The notes under the pieces: model-generated
Databases searched by the model: none
Seen by the model: only the letters and a program-made list of their open reading frames with translations
What the model was told of the DNA's origin: nothing
Program-made: the position numbers and the translations under genes
NCBI GenBank assembly: GCA_039000515.1
Contig: JBCFYV010011172.1
Span: 72,613,941-72,677,940 of the forward strand
Length of the DNA stretch: 64,000 nt
Direction: 5' to 3'
Source: Timema cristinae
Taxonomy: Eukaryota; Arthropoda; Insecta; Phasmatodea; Timematidae
Shown here: positions 45,901 to 57,249 of the stretch, piece by piece
Numbering within the stretch: the first letter of the stretch is position 1
Layout: each line of letters begins with the position of its first letter

Positions 45901-48900
45901 ACCTTCAACGTCATTGGTAACAGTCCTGCCTAAGTGTTTCACCAAACCATTCTCGAACAAAAAGGTCCTGTACCTGATTCTTAATGGCGGATCTCAGGCT
46001 AAGTACCCTCTGCTCGAAGTAGTCCTCACCATAATCTGCCTTAGCCTCTTCGCTCATCTCGTTCCACATCTGTCTCGCTTGGCCATACAGCTCCTCGTCT
46101 GTGCATCCTGACCCTGTGAAACAAATGAAGGTGTATCGGGGACCATTGTTGGGCTTTGCTTGATAGCACGTCCCTTAAAGTTCCCATTAACATCATTATT
46201 TCAGCAGTGATCCTCCGGAGACACTCATTTGTGTTAACTGCCACGCCACATTAACACCATTTCTCACAAGGTCATTGTAGAACTCACCCTGGGTTTGCCC
46301 GGGCACAAATTCAATATATTAGTGTTAACTTACAGCTGGTGTAGTTCCCTGGCTCCACTAGTACGACGTCCACCCCCCACTTTCTCATCTCCAGGCTGAG
46401 GCATTCACTGAAGGCCTCCACCCCCGCCTTCACAATGCAGTAGGGTGACTTGAAGGGTGAGGCTACTCGACCCTGAATGCTCACCACGTTGATGAAACGA
46501 CCTATACACATACACATAAGACATTGCTCTCATGGGCATCTCTCACAACAACAACAAAATCTAAATGACATTTTTGTCGCGGACCTCAATTATTATAAAT
46601 ATATATAATGCAACCTCCGTTTACCATGAAAGGTCACACGCTTACCTTGCGTGATTCCATTATGTTGTAGCTTATAAGATAGGATCCTAGTGCAATCCGT
46701 TAATGAAATAGTGCTACCGTTTAACTTTAAACTTTACCTGAAAAAAGTGTTTACGTTTTCTTAACATAGGATGCATATAAACATATTAATGATAACCTAA
46801 ACTGGTCTAGACACTTAAAGTATAAACCATCCCCCCTCACTTCCCAACAAACTAAAGCTAGAAGGTTTGACAACCGGTAAGAGAGAGAGCGAAGATAAAT
46901 CTTTACTCCATAAGACCTGCCGTTATCTCAGCTATGAAATTAGGTGTAGGTAGAGCCATGGGATGAAAGATGGAAAAATATAGACTTTCAATCACCATAT
47001 TATGCACTAGTGCACATCTTGCATGTATGTTACGGTCACTGGTATGTGCGGGAAAATTTCTTTCAAAAACATTGGTGCTTGAAAAATATTTTTCAAATAT
47101 AAAATAAAATAATTACTTATCTTCAAGCAAAGGGAAGCACTGCTTGCCTTGCTTGCCCTGACGCGACGCCACTGTATTTAAGCCACAACCTGGAATCTAA
47201 CCAGGTAAGTCTATATGTTCTCTAGTCGACCTAGCTCAAAATTCAACTATTAAGAAAGTCTGTTTTATTTAGTAATCAAAGATCAGTGCCGAAATCTCTA
47301 TAAGTAATTATTAAAGTATTTTTAGTGAGTTTTAAAAAAGTTAAAAAAAATTTATAACAGCTACTTATACTTTAAAAAGAAAATTAATTATATGGCAACA
47401 TTTCTCCACTTTCACCCATGAAAACCAAAAAAATCAAAGTCTGTTATACTTGTTTTAACTAAATTATTAATCTTTAGTTTGCTGATTTATTTGTTTGACC
47501 TACAAATTCATATGGTTTTAAAGGACAAACCTTTGGTTTTCCTCAGAAGCGGAAGGAAGATCTGTGTAATTCGGATGACGCTCAATAGATTCACGTCTGT
47601 CGCTTGTTTATAAACCTTGAACGGGACCCACTCCACCTCTCCAAATGGTGCCCATGAAGCATTGTTGATGACACCCCAGAGTCCTTTAGGAAGACAAAAC
47701 TTTTATAATGCATTACTCGGGAATAAATGTTAAATATCTTGTTTTTTTAGAGATCACAGGGTTTTACTATCCTACACTAGATGACTCTACTACTAGCTTT
47801 TATGATTGGCTAAACTTGTCATGTTAAGTTTCAATTGTGATTTTTTTTTACTGCCCCACATCATACTATCCATTCGGGTTATACGTTTAGTAGTTAAATT
47901 CTAACATAACTTAACGTGTGCTAGGTCAGTGGAACTAAGGAGGGGGGTGGGGTGCTTACCACCCCTATGAATAATTTGCTCCCCCTCCCTGGAATAAATT
48001 TACCCCTTCTAGGTTCATTTCAATCCCCTCTGTTATTCTCGAATATTATGTTATATTATTATGAAAGATGCCTTGAGACAAACATTAAATAATTTTTATT
48101 GGTATGAAAATTTAAAAAAAAAAAATCTAGAGGCACTTAATTCTCACAAAACGGGACATCAAACTTTCAAACATTTATTTGGGTTGGGCATTTTTTGATA
48201 AATAGACAAATTAACAATGTGTGGTCTGGTTTTTCCTAGATATCTGTTGGGACTGTAATGCATTAATAAATATTATTATGATTAAGTCAAATCTCGATCC
48301 GATTCATAGTAAACAGATTCTCAATGAATTCATGCCCAACAATATAGATGCTATAAAGAAAGCATATCAAAATTGCGGGCAGCATGCAGCCCTGCCCAAG
48401 ACTGTGTTCGGCCCGTGGACTTTATGATGATGAACCATCATGCAATGCGAACCTATTATTCTTATTATAAATGTCTAGAAAAAATAACTGTTTGGGATGA
48501 GCTTTATTGTGAATTTGGAGAATTTTAGTATATGAGTTTGGTGCATCCAATCTGTATTATTCCTTAAACATGGATCAATTCCCAAAAATGGTTGATTTTG
48601 TCCACCAAACGTGTACAATGTTTGGCAGGTCACACTTATGTTAAAAGTTATTTTCCCACATGATATGGAAACAAACACATGAGAGACTTTCGGCTTACAG
48701 ACACACAATGTGTATGCATTATTATGTAAGCTACTTCGGCATACAATTTAAAGTCCAACATTAAAATTATTGTTGAAAATAAAAGGTTTCAAACTCTAGA
48801 TTTAAAAAAAATTCTAGGTTTAACCTTATCATTTTATATGGGGGCCCGCTCTCTTCTTTTTGTTATAATAATAATACTAAGTTGTGTTTTTACTTAAGAA

Positions 48901-51900
48901 ATGACAATAATTTTTTTTAAATATGGCCCCTTCAGTATTTTTAATGTTCAATATGGCCTTTATGATCGAATGAATTTGGCAGGCCTGGGATGTATCAGTA
49001 CTCCCTCGTCTATAGATAAGTTTTTCAACATTGTTCCTGACACATGCGTTTCTATTGTCCCCAAACTATCTTTGTTGGCCAGTGTCAGACAGATATCACA
49101 AACAAACTACCTGGTTCTATTTATAATCTATATCTCTACTATATTATACTATCGAGGGACACACCCGTGGCTCCCAGAGGCAAGTTCAGGCCAATGTACT
49201 TGGCGGCGGCGACGATCTGCTCCTCTGACGTCACGTCCAACTCCAAGACGTGCAGGCGTCCCGACGACTCTCCTTTCAGTTTCTGCGCCTTCCCCGAGTC
49301 CTTGAACCCTGCGAAGACTGTGAAACCCTGCCGAGCCCAGAAAGGAACTGTTAAACTCCGTCTCCCAAGCCTAAAAGATTGATTATTGCGAAAGAGATTT
49401 TTAAAACTTAATTTATTCAGCTTATAAAAAGGCTTTACCTATCTAAGCCTATATGTTTATAGTTTTAATAAACATTTTATTTGCTTACGTGATAGGGTGT
49501 GTACCTTTGTAAGTGCGGCAATGACCTTTCAAGTCCTACGTTAACAATACAGGTAACAAGCTTACCTTTATTTTGGTCTTTTTTTTAATCCATGGTCTGG
49601 TCTAGTTATATGCATACGTGGTAATTCCTCTAATGGGGTAGGAATTAGGAAGGAAGCATTTTATAAGTAATCTATCAGCATAGCGTATAGCTATCAGCTT
49701 TTGCGTGGAGGGAAAGTAAGCAACCATTTAGGAAAAACCACCCTCAGTAGACCCAACCAGTATTTTAACCCCGATCTCTCTATATTCAGTAGATCTAACA
49801 TTAGTGTCGCCTTAGACCATTTGGCCACTGAAGCGGTCTTGTAAGATACATACATTGTTTAATCAATCAAATTAATACTGCTTTCTTACAAAGTAAGGCG
49901 GAATTATAACGTTCACAAAACTTGAGTTTTTTAAGTTTTTCAAACTCTAAACACAAGTATAAAGTTGTATTATTCATACAATATGATAAAAATACTATCT
50001 GCAGATAGTTAGTTATCAGGATCAAACCAAGCCCCCAATAGCCGAACCTCTGAACATTGCCAAAGATTGGCTCCCATTTCTCGAGGTACCTAACAGCCCT
50101 AAGCCCTAAATATAAGCTTACCATTTCGTCTAGCTGTCTAGCCGCAGCATAACCCAGAGGAGAGTCACACTCTGTGATGAACACCCCTTTCCCCGCGGCT
50201 GTCACCTGAAACAATAACAATACAATATTGTAGTACTTTTAAAAAAACACTTCAAGTAGGGAAGCGGTGGGGATGTCAACGAGTATCTTGCCGCTACACG
50301 GTACTATCAAATTTTGGTTTGGGGATGGGGAAGTCGTGTTAGTAGCTGAGGTCAAGGACATATAAAGCTATTTTTTCTAGGGGGGGGGAGGGTTTGCTAG
50401 ACTTATACCTTAATGAATCTAATAAAAGTGTTTATACGCATAAATGAACCCACTAGGGGTGTCTATAAAATTCCAAGTGGGCCCGGACCCCCAACTCCCC
50501 ATCCTAATAGTGATAAAAGCGTTTTATATTTATTATTGATTTATTGGGTCACCGTGTCTTACTACCCCTTCATGTTATGCGCGTATAAACTAATTGCGAT
50601 AGTGTGTTAAGGATGAGGAAGATCAAATTTAGAGGAAGTGCAACCTCATTTGCGTGGAGGAAGAGTGGAAAATAATTTACGAGAAACCACCCACTATAAA
50701 CCTAACCAGGATTTGAACCGAAGTGTGACACCTTAGACCATTCGACCACTGAAGCGGGCTTTATGATTATTTTATTACTTTTTATATTTGACGAAAATAA
50801 AATCGCATAGTAAATGCTTTGTAGCTATCATATACAAATTATGTCTTAATACATGCATACATACATACATACATACATACAATACATACATACATACATA
50901 CATACATACATACATAATCACGTAATTCCCTTACGGGGTAGGCAAGAAACTGTGAATATAGCCGAAAAAAACTTTGCACTTAATCGATCTTCACTAACCT
51001 TCTCCACAGACTCGCTTCGGTGTCGTGGTTAGCTAACGCACTTGTTTCGTGTTAGCTAGACTGCCGAGGACGGGGAGATCAAGGTTTGAATCTTAGTCGG
51101 GTGAACTGGGGTGGTTTTCCTAAATGGTTTTACACTCTCTCTCCACGCAAATATGACTTCACTTCCTCTAAATTCAACCTTCCCAATTCCTAACCCATTA
51201 GAGTAATTAATACTTTAGCATATAACTCGAATGGGTAGTAAGACGCGGTACTAAGTAAAAACAAAACTTTCTCCACACTTCCCTATCCTTGCAATCTTCC
51301 TTCGTTTCAACAATATCCATACACCGAGTCATGCATGATCTTTTATTCTTAAAACTCTTTATGTTTCTCTTTTTCACATATTCATCTACAACATTTAGCA
51401 ACGTCTTACATGGTCTACCCCTTCCTTTTGAGCCACACACTTTACCTTCATATATTTGTTTCGTCACTCGATTCATACTCATCCTCTAATTATGCCCAAA
51501 CTACCGTAAGACACTTCTTTCACATTGACCTATTGGATTCCCTTTCAAACCACACTACTTCAGCACCCATTCATTACTGACTCTGTCCAATCGAATTTTC
51601 CCAAATACATTTCTTAGATATCTCATTTTAACCCCATTCCCCATGCTATTCTGTTTATCTTGACAAACCCACGCTTCACATCCATAAAACAACGTTGGCG
51701 TTAACAAACTTGTATATACTGCCATCTTTGCCTCTTTTGATACTACCTCATTCTTTGCGATGGCCCACATACATCCGAACACTCTCAGAGATGCATTCAC
51801 CCGTCTGTCGATTTCACACTCTATCCTTACATTTTCCCAAAACATTCTGCTCAGATACACAAGATCATTAACTTGTTCTAACACTTTTCCATTTATACTA

Positions 51901-54140
51901 AATTGACAATCATTTCCTGATCCGTCCTTATAAAAAAACCGATACCTTAGTTTTGGAGACATATTCTATACTTAGATCCATTCTGTCTGTTGCCACACTC
52001 AAACGATTTAATGCATTTTGCAAATCACTTTCTTTCTCAGACGTTAGTGGGTTGCCCCTGTTGCCCCAACCTCCCCACTTGCCAATAGTGACATTGACAA
52101 GCATTGGGAAGTTTTGGCTGATTTGATATGCGAGTTACAGGTTGTTTTCACAGACCCTTATCCTCGTTGCATGAACTTAATATTAAATGACTTGGTACCT
52201 ATGATTTAATTGTACAAAGTACACGGTTTGAGTTGGTTTGTAGCCCGACACAAGATATCCACCTTGGCAGAAGCGCCAAGCTAGGTCACCTGTGAAAGGG
52301 CTGTATTGCTTTGCGAGTTACAGGCAGCATACGCTAACCCTTATCCTCATGGAATGACAGTGAGAGATGGGTGATTTGGTATGATGGGTGATGGAATGAA
52401 TATGAAGTTGTGAATGTTACATTTTACCGTTACCTTTTTACCTTGTTACCGTTTACCTTGTTACCTTTACCAAAGTTTTGTACCCCTTTTATTCCAGTCT
52501 TGGCCTTTTGTATGGTCTTCTTCAAGTGCGTCGTAGTCACCTAGTGCTCTTATTATTGTGTTTTCGTGGTTTGCTGCTTGGTCGTAAAATCTGCCTCTTC
52601 TTTCACGGAAGATTTCGTCGAGTGTCTTGCTTTTAGTCATTTCGTGAAGTTGGTCGATTCTTGTCCTTATGTCCACGCCCGTTATCGTCCTAAGTATTTT
52701 ATTTTGTGTTATTTGGAGTTTTCTGAGGTGGGTCTTGGCTGCATAGCCCCATACAACGCAGCCGTAAAGTAGTATCGGTTGAATAACGCTTTTGTATATC
52801 GTCAGTTTTGTTTGTTGAGTTAACCGGTTACCTTTAAGCAAAGGGTAGTTTCTCAGACGTTAATGCGGCATCATCTATATATATATAAAACAGCACTCTC
52901 ACATTAACATTGTCCAAATGTATACCAACCGCGTCCTCACAAGCATTCTTCCAGTCATTAGGAACGTTCGTAATTCCAGCACACACACTGACCAACTCAC
53001 ACAATCTGGCAAGTAATACCATGCCCCAACTCTTAAGCATTTCCCTTGTGTTCCCATCTACCACAGCTTTGCCATTCTTTAACATTGTCATAGATTTAAA
53101 CACCTCAGCCTAATTAATTGTTTCACTTCTTATAATATTTTCCATATTTTATGCGATTTTTTCCACATTTTCGTCATACACTTGCTCAAAATACTTTCTC
53201 CATCGCTCTCTTATACTGTTTACATCCCAGATCATCTCACCACGTTCATTCTGGATGCCATAGGTCTTTGCTTGTTGCGTTATTTTTACCTACTTCCATA
53301 ACAACTTAATATTACCTTCAAAATCGTTCTGCATTATTTCTCTTTCTTTTAATATCATTTGCTCTTTACTCTCCTTTACTACTTTCTTTGTATTAAACAT
53401 TTTCTCTTTGTATACGTCCCACAACCTCTCATGTTATGTCTTAATATAAGCATTTTTTTTACTAATAACTCTTACATTACGCTAATAAATACTTTGAGTG
53501 TTAAAATCAATGGGTTAGGAAAAAAGTTCCGATTCTAAATAATTAATTTTAGATTGTGTATTACATTTCACATATATGGTGTGATAAAACACGATAAATT
53601 CAATAATAGAGCATTTGTAGCTCTGTATAATGAGCCAAAGTGAATAACGCTATGTAGGCCTACTTTACCTTTTGATAGATGAACCTCGCTTGTGTACTTT
53701 CTCTTGATGTAGTCAGAGTAAAGGAGCGTTTTCAAGATCAATATAAGTATCCGAAATGTTCGACATCACGTACCCTGTGTTTAGCCTGAAAGTAAAAAAC
53801 CTACCTTGCATGTTTTCACGATGGAGCAGCAAGAAAGATAGGACCATAAGTGTAATCAGTTCAGTTAAGACTTCCAACTTTCAGGGTAAACTGAGTGTAC
53901 CTTCTGGTAGACGAGCTTTCTAAGTCAATACATCACCTTGAGGTTGTGATAGAAGAATACGCCTCCCAGCACGATGACCAGCAACCAGAGGAAGACAGTG
54001 AAGATGGAGACGCTGGATATATACAGGAGGTTTAGAAGCGTCGCTAGGATGACAGCCGCCGCGTGACAAAACAAAACCGGCAGCAGGCAGCGGTCAAATA
54101 GGTCCCAAGGGACCTCTTCTTGTCGGGCCCTCCCATGATT
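42790..54140 (-). CDS. Short-chain dehydrogenase, D-beta-hydroxybutyrate dehydrogenase-like (7 exons, 5' end missing)
   Basis: This resembles the arthropod proteins annotated as D-beta-hydroxybutyrate dehydrogenase (SDR superfamily, NAD(P)-dependent alcohol/ketone oxidoreductases). Exons: 53937-54140, 50122-50205, 49165-49327, 47531-47683, 46334-46501, 45974-46113, 42790-42945. All splice sites are GT-AG and phases match (0,0,1,1,1,0), giving 355 residues plus a stop. Two hydrophobic membrane segments precede the Rossmann domain. The catalytic triad is visible: Ser in NVVSIQG, and Tyr and Lys in SPYCIVKAG; Asn in DVNLLSV is also present. The TGxxxGxG cofactor loop reads TECDSPLG and NNAG reads NNAS. 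The first exon with the start codon was not found right of 54140. A lipid or steroid substrate is as possible as hydroxybutyrate. Confidence 0.9.
43020..44000. other. Dehydrogenase last intron, non-coding
   Basis: AT-rich; short GATA-type repeats at 43138-43180 and a local ~45-bp direct duplication (43905-43950 and 43955-44000, TTAATCTATTCCTTTAGAA). Confidence 0.4.
44007..44702 (+). repeat. Possible solo LTR with short tandem motif
   Basis: Segment starting TGTGATGG and ending CGTAACA with four copies of ATGTCCTTCAGACAT-type sequence at 44446, 44491, 44541 and 44591, spaced 45-50 bp. TG...CA ends are suggestive, but no target duplication and no partner LTR were seen. Confidence 0.3.
44710..45960. 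other. Dehydrogenase intron, nothing recognised
   Basis: Short ORFs on both strands without known domains. Confidence 0.4.
45974..46113 (-). CDS. Dehydrogenase exon: substrate-side C-terminal region
   Basis: Acceptor TTTCACAG, donor CAG|GTACAG. Reads SGCTDEELYGQARQMWNEM, then KADYGEDYFEQRVL. Using a second AG six bases on would create a stop, which fixes the acceptor. Confidence 0.9.
46334..46501 (-). CDS. Dehydrogenase exon: catalytic Ser, Tyr and Lys
   Basis: Acceptor GTATAG, donor GTAAGT. Reads GRFINVVSIQGRVASPF, SPYCIVKAGVEAFSECL, and VLVEPGNYTS. This exon carries the YxxxK active-site motif and the EPG motif after it. Confidence 0.95.
47531..47683 (-). CDS. Dehydrogenase exon: NNAG region
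   Basis: Acceptor CCTAAAG, donor GTTTGT. Reads LWGVINNASWAPFGEVEWV and DVNLLSVIRITQIFLPLLR. The NNAG motif has Ser instead of Gly. The helix Asn of the catalytic tetrad is present. Confidence 0.92.
47850..47925 (-). repeat. SINE A 3' tail fragment
   Basis: CATCATACTATCCATTCGGG matches the reversed tail of SINE A; the body is missing. Confidence 0.5.
47940..49150. other. Dehydrogenase intron, nothing recognised
   Basis: AT-rich with scattered homopolymers; short ORFs without known domains. Confidence 0.4.
49165..49327 (-). CDS. Dehydrogenase exon: Rossmann domain, middle
   Basis: Acceptor CTCGGCAG, donor GG|GTGTGT. Reads GFTVFAGFKDSGKAQKL and LHVLELDVTSEEQI, the second and third strands of the SDR fold, with Asp of LDVTS that normally contacts the adenine ring. 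Confidence 0.92.
49695..49838 (-). repeat. SINE A copy, 3' part missing
   Basis: Reversed: TTTGCGTGGAGGGAAAG, then CCATTTAGGAAAAACCACCC and the head TTGGCCACTGAAGCGGTC. Confidence 0.65.
50122..50205 (-). CDS. Dehydrogenase exon: cofactor-binding loop
   Basis: 28 codons in phase 0, acceptor TTTCAG, donor GTAAGC. Reads VTAAGKGVFITECDSPLG, then YAAARQLDEM. The usual sequence at the loop is TGCDSGFG, so two of three glycines are replaced. Confidence 0.92.
50545..50763 (-). repeat. SINE A copy
   Basis: Reversed: GTCACCGTGTCTTACTACCC, AAGGATGAGGAAGATCAAAT, and head TTCGACCACTGAAGCGGGC. Confidence 0.75.
50851..50916. repeat. (CATA)n microsatellite at the LINE 3' end
   Basis: About 16 CATA units directly next to the 3' end of the minus-strand LINE, so likely its tail. 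Confidence 0.9.
51009..51265 (+). repeat. SINE A copy inserted in a LINE
   Basis: Forward, nearly full length: head CTTCGGTGTCGTGGTTAGC, box B AAGGTTTGAATC, tail CGAATGGGTAGTAAGACGCG. Flanked by an approximate target duplication, CCTTCTCCACA and CTTTCTCCACA. Confidence 0.8.
52047..52848 (-). mobile_element. 5'-truncated jockey-like LINE insertion
   Basis: Frame at 52467-52841 encodes a jockey-type reverse transcriptase C-terminus: LTIYKSVIQPILLYGCVVWG, KTHLRKLQITQNKILRTITG. It is flanked by a perfect 14-bp duplication TTTCTCAGACGTTA (52033-52046 and 52849-52862), which marks an 802-bp insertion into the older LINE. Confidence 0.9.
53937..54140 (-). CDS. Dehydrogenase exon (second): two membrane segments
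   Basis: Acceptor CGCGTAG, donor AAG|GTGATG. 68 codons in phase 0: NHGRARQEEVPWDLFDRCL, then two hydrophobic stretches and FFYHNLK. The EEVPWDLFDRCLLPVL motif is typical of arthropod members. The exon has no in-frame ATG, so a preceding exon is required. Confidence 0.9.
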
Positions 54141-54247
54141 CTACGCGGAGAACACAAAGGATTTATTAACATGCTCTTATCAAATTGATGAATTAAATAG
54201 CAAAGATATTATTTCTAATTAGATTTATAACCGCAACTATGTATCAT

Positions 54248-54566
54248 CTTATTTAAATTGAAAAATGACACCTAGACATGGGAATCAAACCAGGGACCCT
54301 TGGCTTAGTAGCCAATGCTCTAACCACTGAGATATCCAGGAGATGTCCCGTGCCCAGGATCATTCTCCACTCATATTTTAAGGCAGATTCTGTAGCCGAC
54401 GATTTCCGCACGTCTCCCAAACAGACTCTGCCTTAAAATATGAGTGGAGAATGATCCTAGGCACGGGACAACTGGATAGCTCAGTGGCCAGAGCATTGGC
54501 GTACTAAGCCAAAGGTCCCGGGTTCGATTCTTGTGCCTAGGTATCGTTTTTCAATTTAAAAAATAT
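54248..54566. repeat. Head-to-head SINE C inverted pair (foldback)
   Basis: Arms of about 145 bp (54248-54392 and 54421-54566) around a 28-bp loop. Each arm holds a tRNA-like unit: GATAGCTCAGTGGCCAGAGC (box A) and GTCCCGGGTTCGATTC (box B), plus a shared leader AAAATATGAGTGGAGAATGA. It lies 107 bp upstream of the dehydrogenase exon at 54140. Confidence 0.85.
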
Positions 54567-54599
54567 CCTATGAAATTGCTTTGCTCGTCTACACCTCCA

Positions 54600-55740
54600 A
54601 GGTTGTAATGAAGCCCGTAATAATAATAATTATCGACAGCTATTGATTATTTTAAAGTTTGTGAGGATGACAGGGTATATAGGTTTAGCTTAATTTTAAG
54701 AGACATACAGGAACTAGACTCCATACCGTTAATGTATCACTTGTGGTCAAAACAAGAAACCCATATTCACGGGTATACATTTTGTGTAATTACTGGATCA
54801 AGAACACGGACACTTGAGACAAATAATCAGACGTTTCGTCACTCAACCCACGGTCTCGGACATAAATTCCTCCGGGAGGCCTGATTTAGAATACCAGCAG
54901 AGTGAAAGGGAGAGAGGTTTTTTCTACCTCAAGGCTAATGTTTCTGCATTTTATTGTAGAAATTCACCCTTCTCCCGTAGTGTATTTAGATTTTATTAGT
55001 GTATTACTAGCCAAAATAAGTAAATCACGTAGCACTATAATAATACCTATGGTAACAACAATAATACTAATATGTACCTTTTATTTTGTTCCGATCACTA
55101 GCTTATTCCATAAGGTAAACGCACAGACGCACTTTCCTGCCAGCAGCTCATAACTGCCAGCAGGTTTTCTCTGATCTGGCAGGCTGCCAGAACTATGGGC
55201 AGAAAGGCAGAATGTACATCTCCCTTCTGACGGGGAGCCACATTATTTGGCACGATTGCGCTTTAAATTTTGCTCATGCGTGGATACAGGTATGAAAACA
55301 TACGTGTTCCACCATATTGAAAAATACTGAGGTATTTTGTTTGATAAATACAAATATATAATTCAAACGTTGCTTATCAAAACATATACAAAACTAATTT
55401 AACCTAACCTTAACGTGTTAAAGGTTAGTCTAAGCTATTTTGGCCATACTAGTTAATTTAACATATGTGTATGTTCTTATTTACATTTAGTTTCTTATTC
55501 TGTATTCGCGCATGCGCACAGCTCAACGCTCGCTACTGCTCACAAGTGGTCGTTTTGGAACGGCCTCGCTGCCGCGCTATATTTATCATCGAGGATCCCA
55601 GCGGATCCTCACATATATCATCAGATCATTGCAACTGAGGTTTAATTCATTTTCTCTCTCTATCTCTTGACCGTTCTTTGAAAATAGGTCACAAGTCGAT
55701 GGGGAAGGGAGAGCACGGCCCACATTCAATATTTGTTACT
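54600..55740. other. Upstream of the known dehydrogenase exons; nothing recognised
   Basis: Contains a small CTGCCAGCAG-type repeat cluster at 55135-55205. The missing first dehydrogenase exon could lie here or further right, but no candidate was convincing. Confidence 0.35.
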
Positions 55741-55751
55741 CCTCTCTCTTT

Positions 55752-56729
55752 GGTACGACTGTAGGGACGCGAGAAAAGGACTTCAACAATTCTTACAGCA
55801 AAACATTATTGTGGCTAAAATAAATCAAATATTGTTCCAATAGAAATATAGAGCTTAATTTTCTTCATTAATTTAACAGCTCTTGAATATTAGTCAAGGG
55901 TTTCCTGGAATTTAATGGCAACTTTTTCTCTTCATTTAAAAAGTTACTCGCCTATTATTGAGTCACCCTAAGCTGGGACCTGATGTAAACAAAGCCACGT
56001 GGAAAGTCTATGCTCTGATTTGCTGTTGAACGGACCTCAGTGGTATCCTTTCACTAAATAGTCCTTAACTTTGTTTTGTATTAAACTTGTTTTAAAATAA
56101 CATTAGAAAATTATTATAACTAAGATTTTCCATTCATTTGATTTATAAATTATACTTAAAAGTTTCGCAAGCGCTATTCGAATACCAACGAACTCCTGAC
56201 TCAGCGTTGAGAGAACCGATGGTACAGTCCTTATCAGATGTTAACGTCAAGTTAGTAACGGTCAGTCGACAGTTCATCTCGGCAGTGTTAAATCATGGCT
56301 GGGAGTGTTGAGTGCTTACCGTCTATTTATAGCGTTTGCTGAGTCTGGCCCGAGTTTTGTTAAATATAAGACAGGAAATTTAAAAGCATTAAAAAATTCA
56401 AAAACTCATAGTGACCTACTTTGCTAAGATAACTATGATACATGGTTGCGCTCGTTTAAAATATTGCACTCGTGTTCTACCAATCATGTAGGTCCTTAGC
56501 GTAGTGATATGGGAATGTTTGTTTACTTCCGGTCTCGGGTTAGGATGAACCAATATGCATCATGACAGATATTCAACAACTGTTTATTATATCACCATGT
56601 GAAGAAAATTAACCCTTATAATTCTACTAGAGAAATATTTGATTTACTTTGACAAAAAAAAAAGTTTTTCTATAAAAACTGCAGAAACACTTACCTTTTC
56701 TCGCGTCCCCTACACTACACTTCCACCTA
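55752..56729. mobile_element. Long-form relative of the TAAGGTGG MITE
   Basis: Outer parts match the MITE at 11591 (AAAATAAATCAAATA, TCTTCATTTAAAAAGTT, CACCATGTGAAGAAAATTAA). Ends carry GTAGGGACGCGAGAAAAGG inverted at both sides. About 580 bp of extra sequence (55965-56550) is present in the middle. Confidence 0.65.
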
Positions 56730-56799
56730 AAACCTGGCAAACCACGCATTAACCATTCCTCACACTTTTAATTCCGATAAATGGATAAGTAGTTATTAT

Positions 56800-56958
56800 T
56801 TTTGCACCATATCTTACTATCTATCCGGGTTATCCGCATTTTATAGCACTAATGGGCTAGGGATAAGGAAAGTAAAATTTATAGAAAGTGTATCTACATT
56901 TGCGTGGTAGTGAGAAACTATTTAGGTAAAACACCCTCCGTACACCCGGCGGGGGGAA
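56800..56958 (-). repeat. SINE A copy, head missing
   Basis: Reversed: GCACCATATCTTACTATCTA, GGCTAGGGATAAGGAAAG, ending in CACCCTCCGTACACCCGGC. Confidence 0.7.
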
Positions 56959-57157
56959 AAATGGATCCCTGACATAATTTTATTATTGGATGATCTGCTT
57001 TGAGGTAATGTTAAATCAGGAATATTTTCTCGCGTATTGTTCTTGTACGGTTTGCCTGGAAGGCTAGCAAGACCAACACATATTATCATGCATGTGTAGC
57101 GTGTAAGTTACAGGAGCGACTTAGAAGCGAAGGATTGGCGGCGCAGACGCATGTTTG

Positions 57158-57186
57158 TTTTGTTTGTAAGGGTTTTATTTTATTAT

Positions 57187-57249
<63 letters not shown>

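Larger units (their letters stand above)
50920..53400 (-). mobile_element. RTE/BovB-like LINE, interrupted twice
   Basis: Minus-strand reverse transcriptase remnants in order: RERWRKYFEQVYDEN, MKNGKAV-type motif as LKNGKAVVDGNTREMLKSWG, a DDAALTSEK motif (YADD region), QVNDLVYLSRMF, RRVNASLRVFG, YTSLLTPTLFYGCEAWV, RMTKQIYEGKV-type end as RVTKQIYEGKVCG, and GRPCKTLLNVVDEYV. It is split by a jockey-like insertion at 52047-52848 and a SINE A at 51009-51265. Confidence 0.85.
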
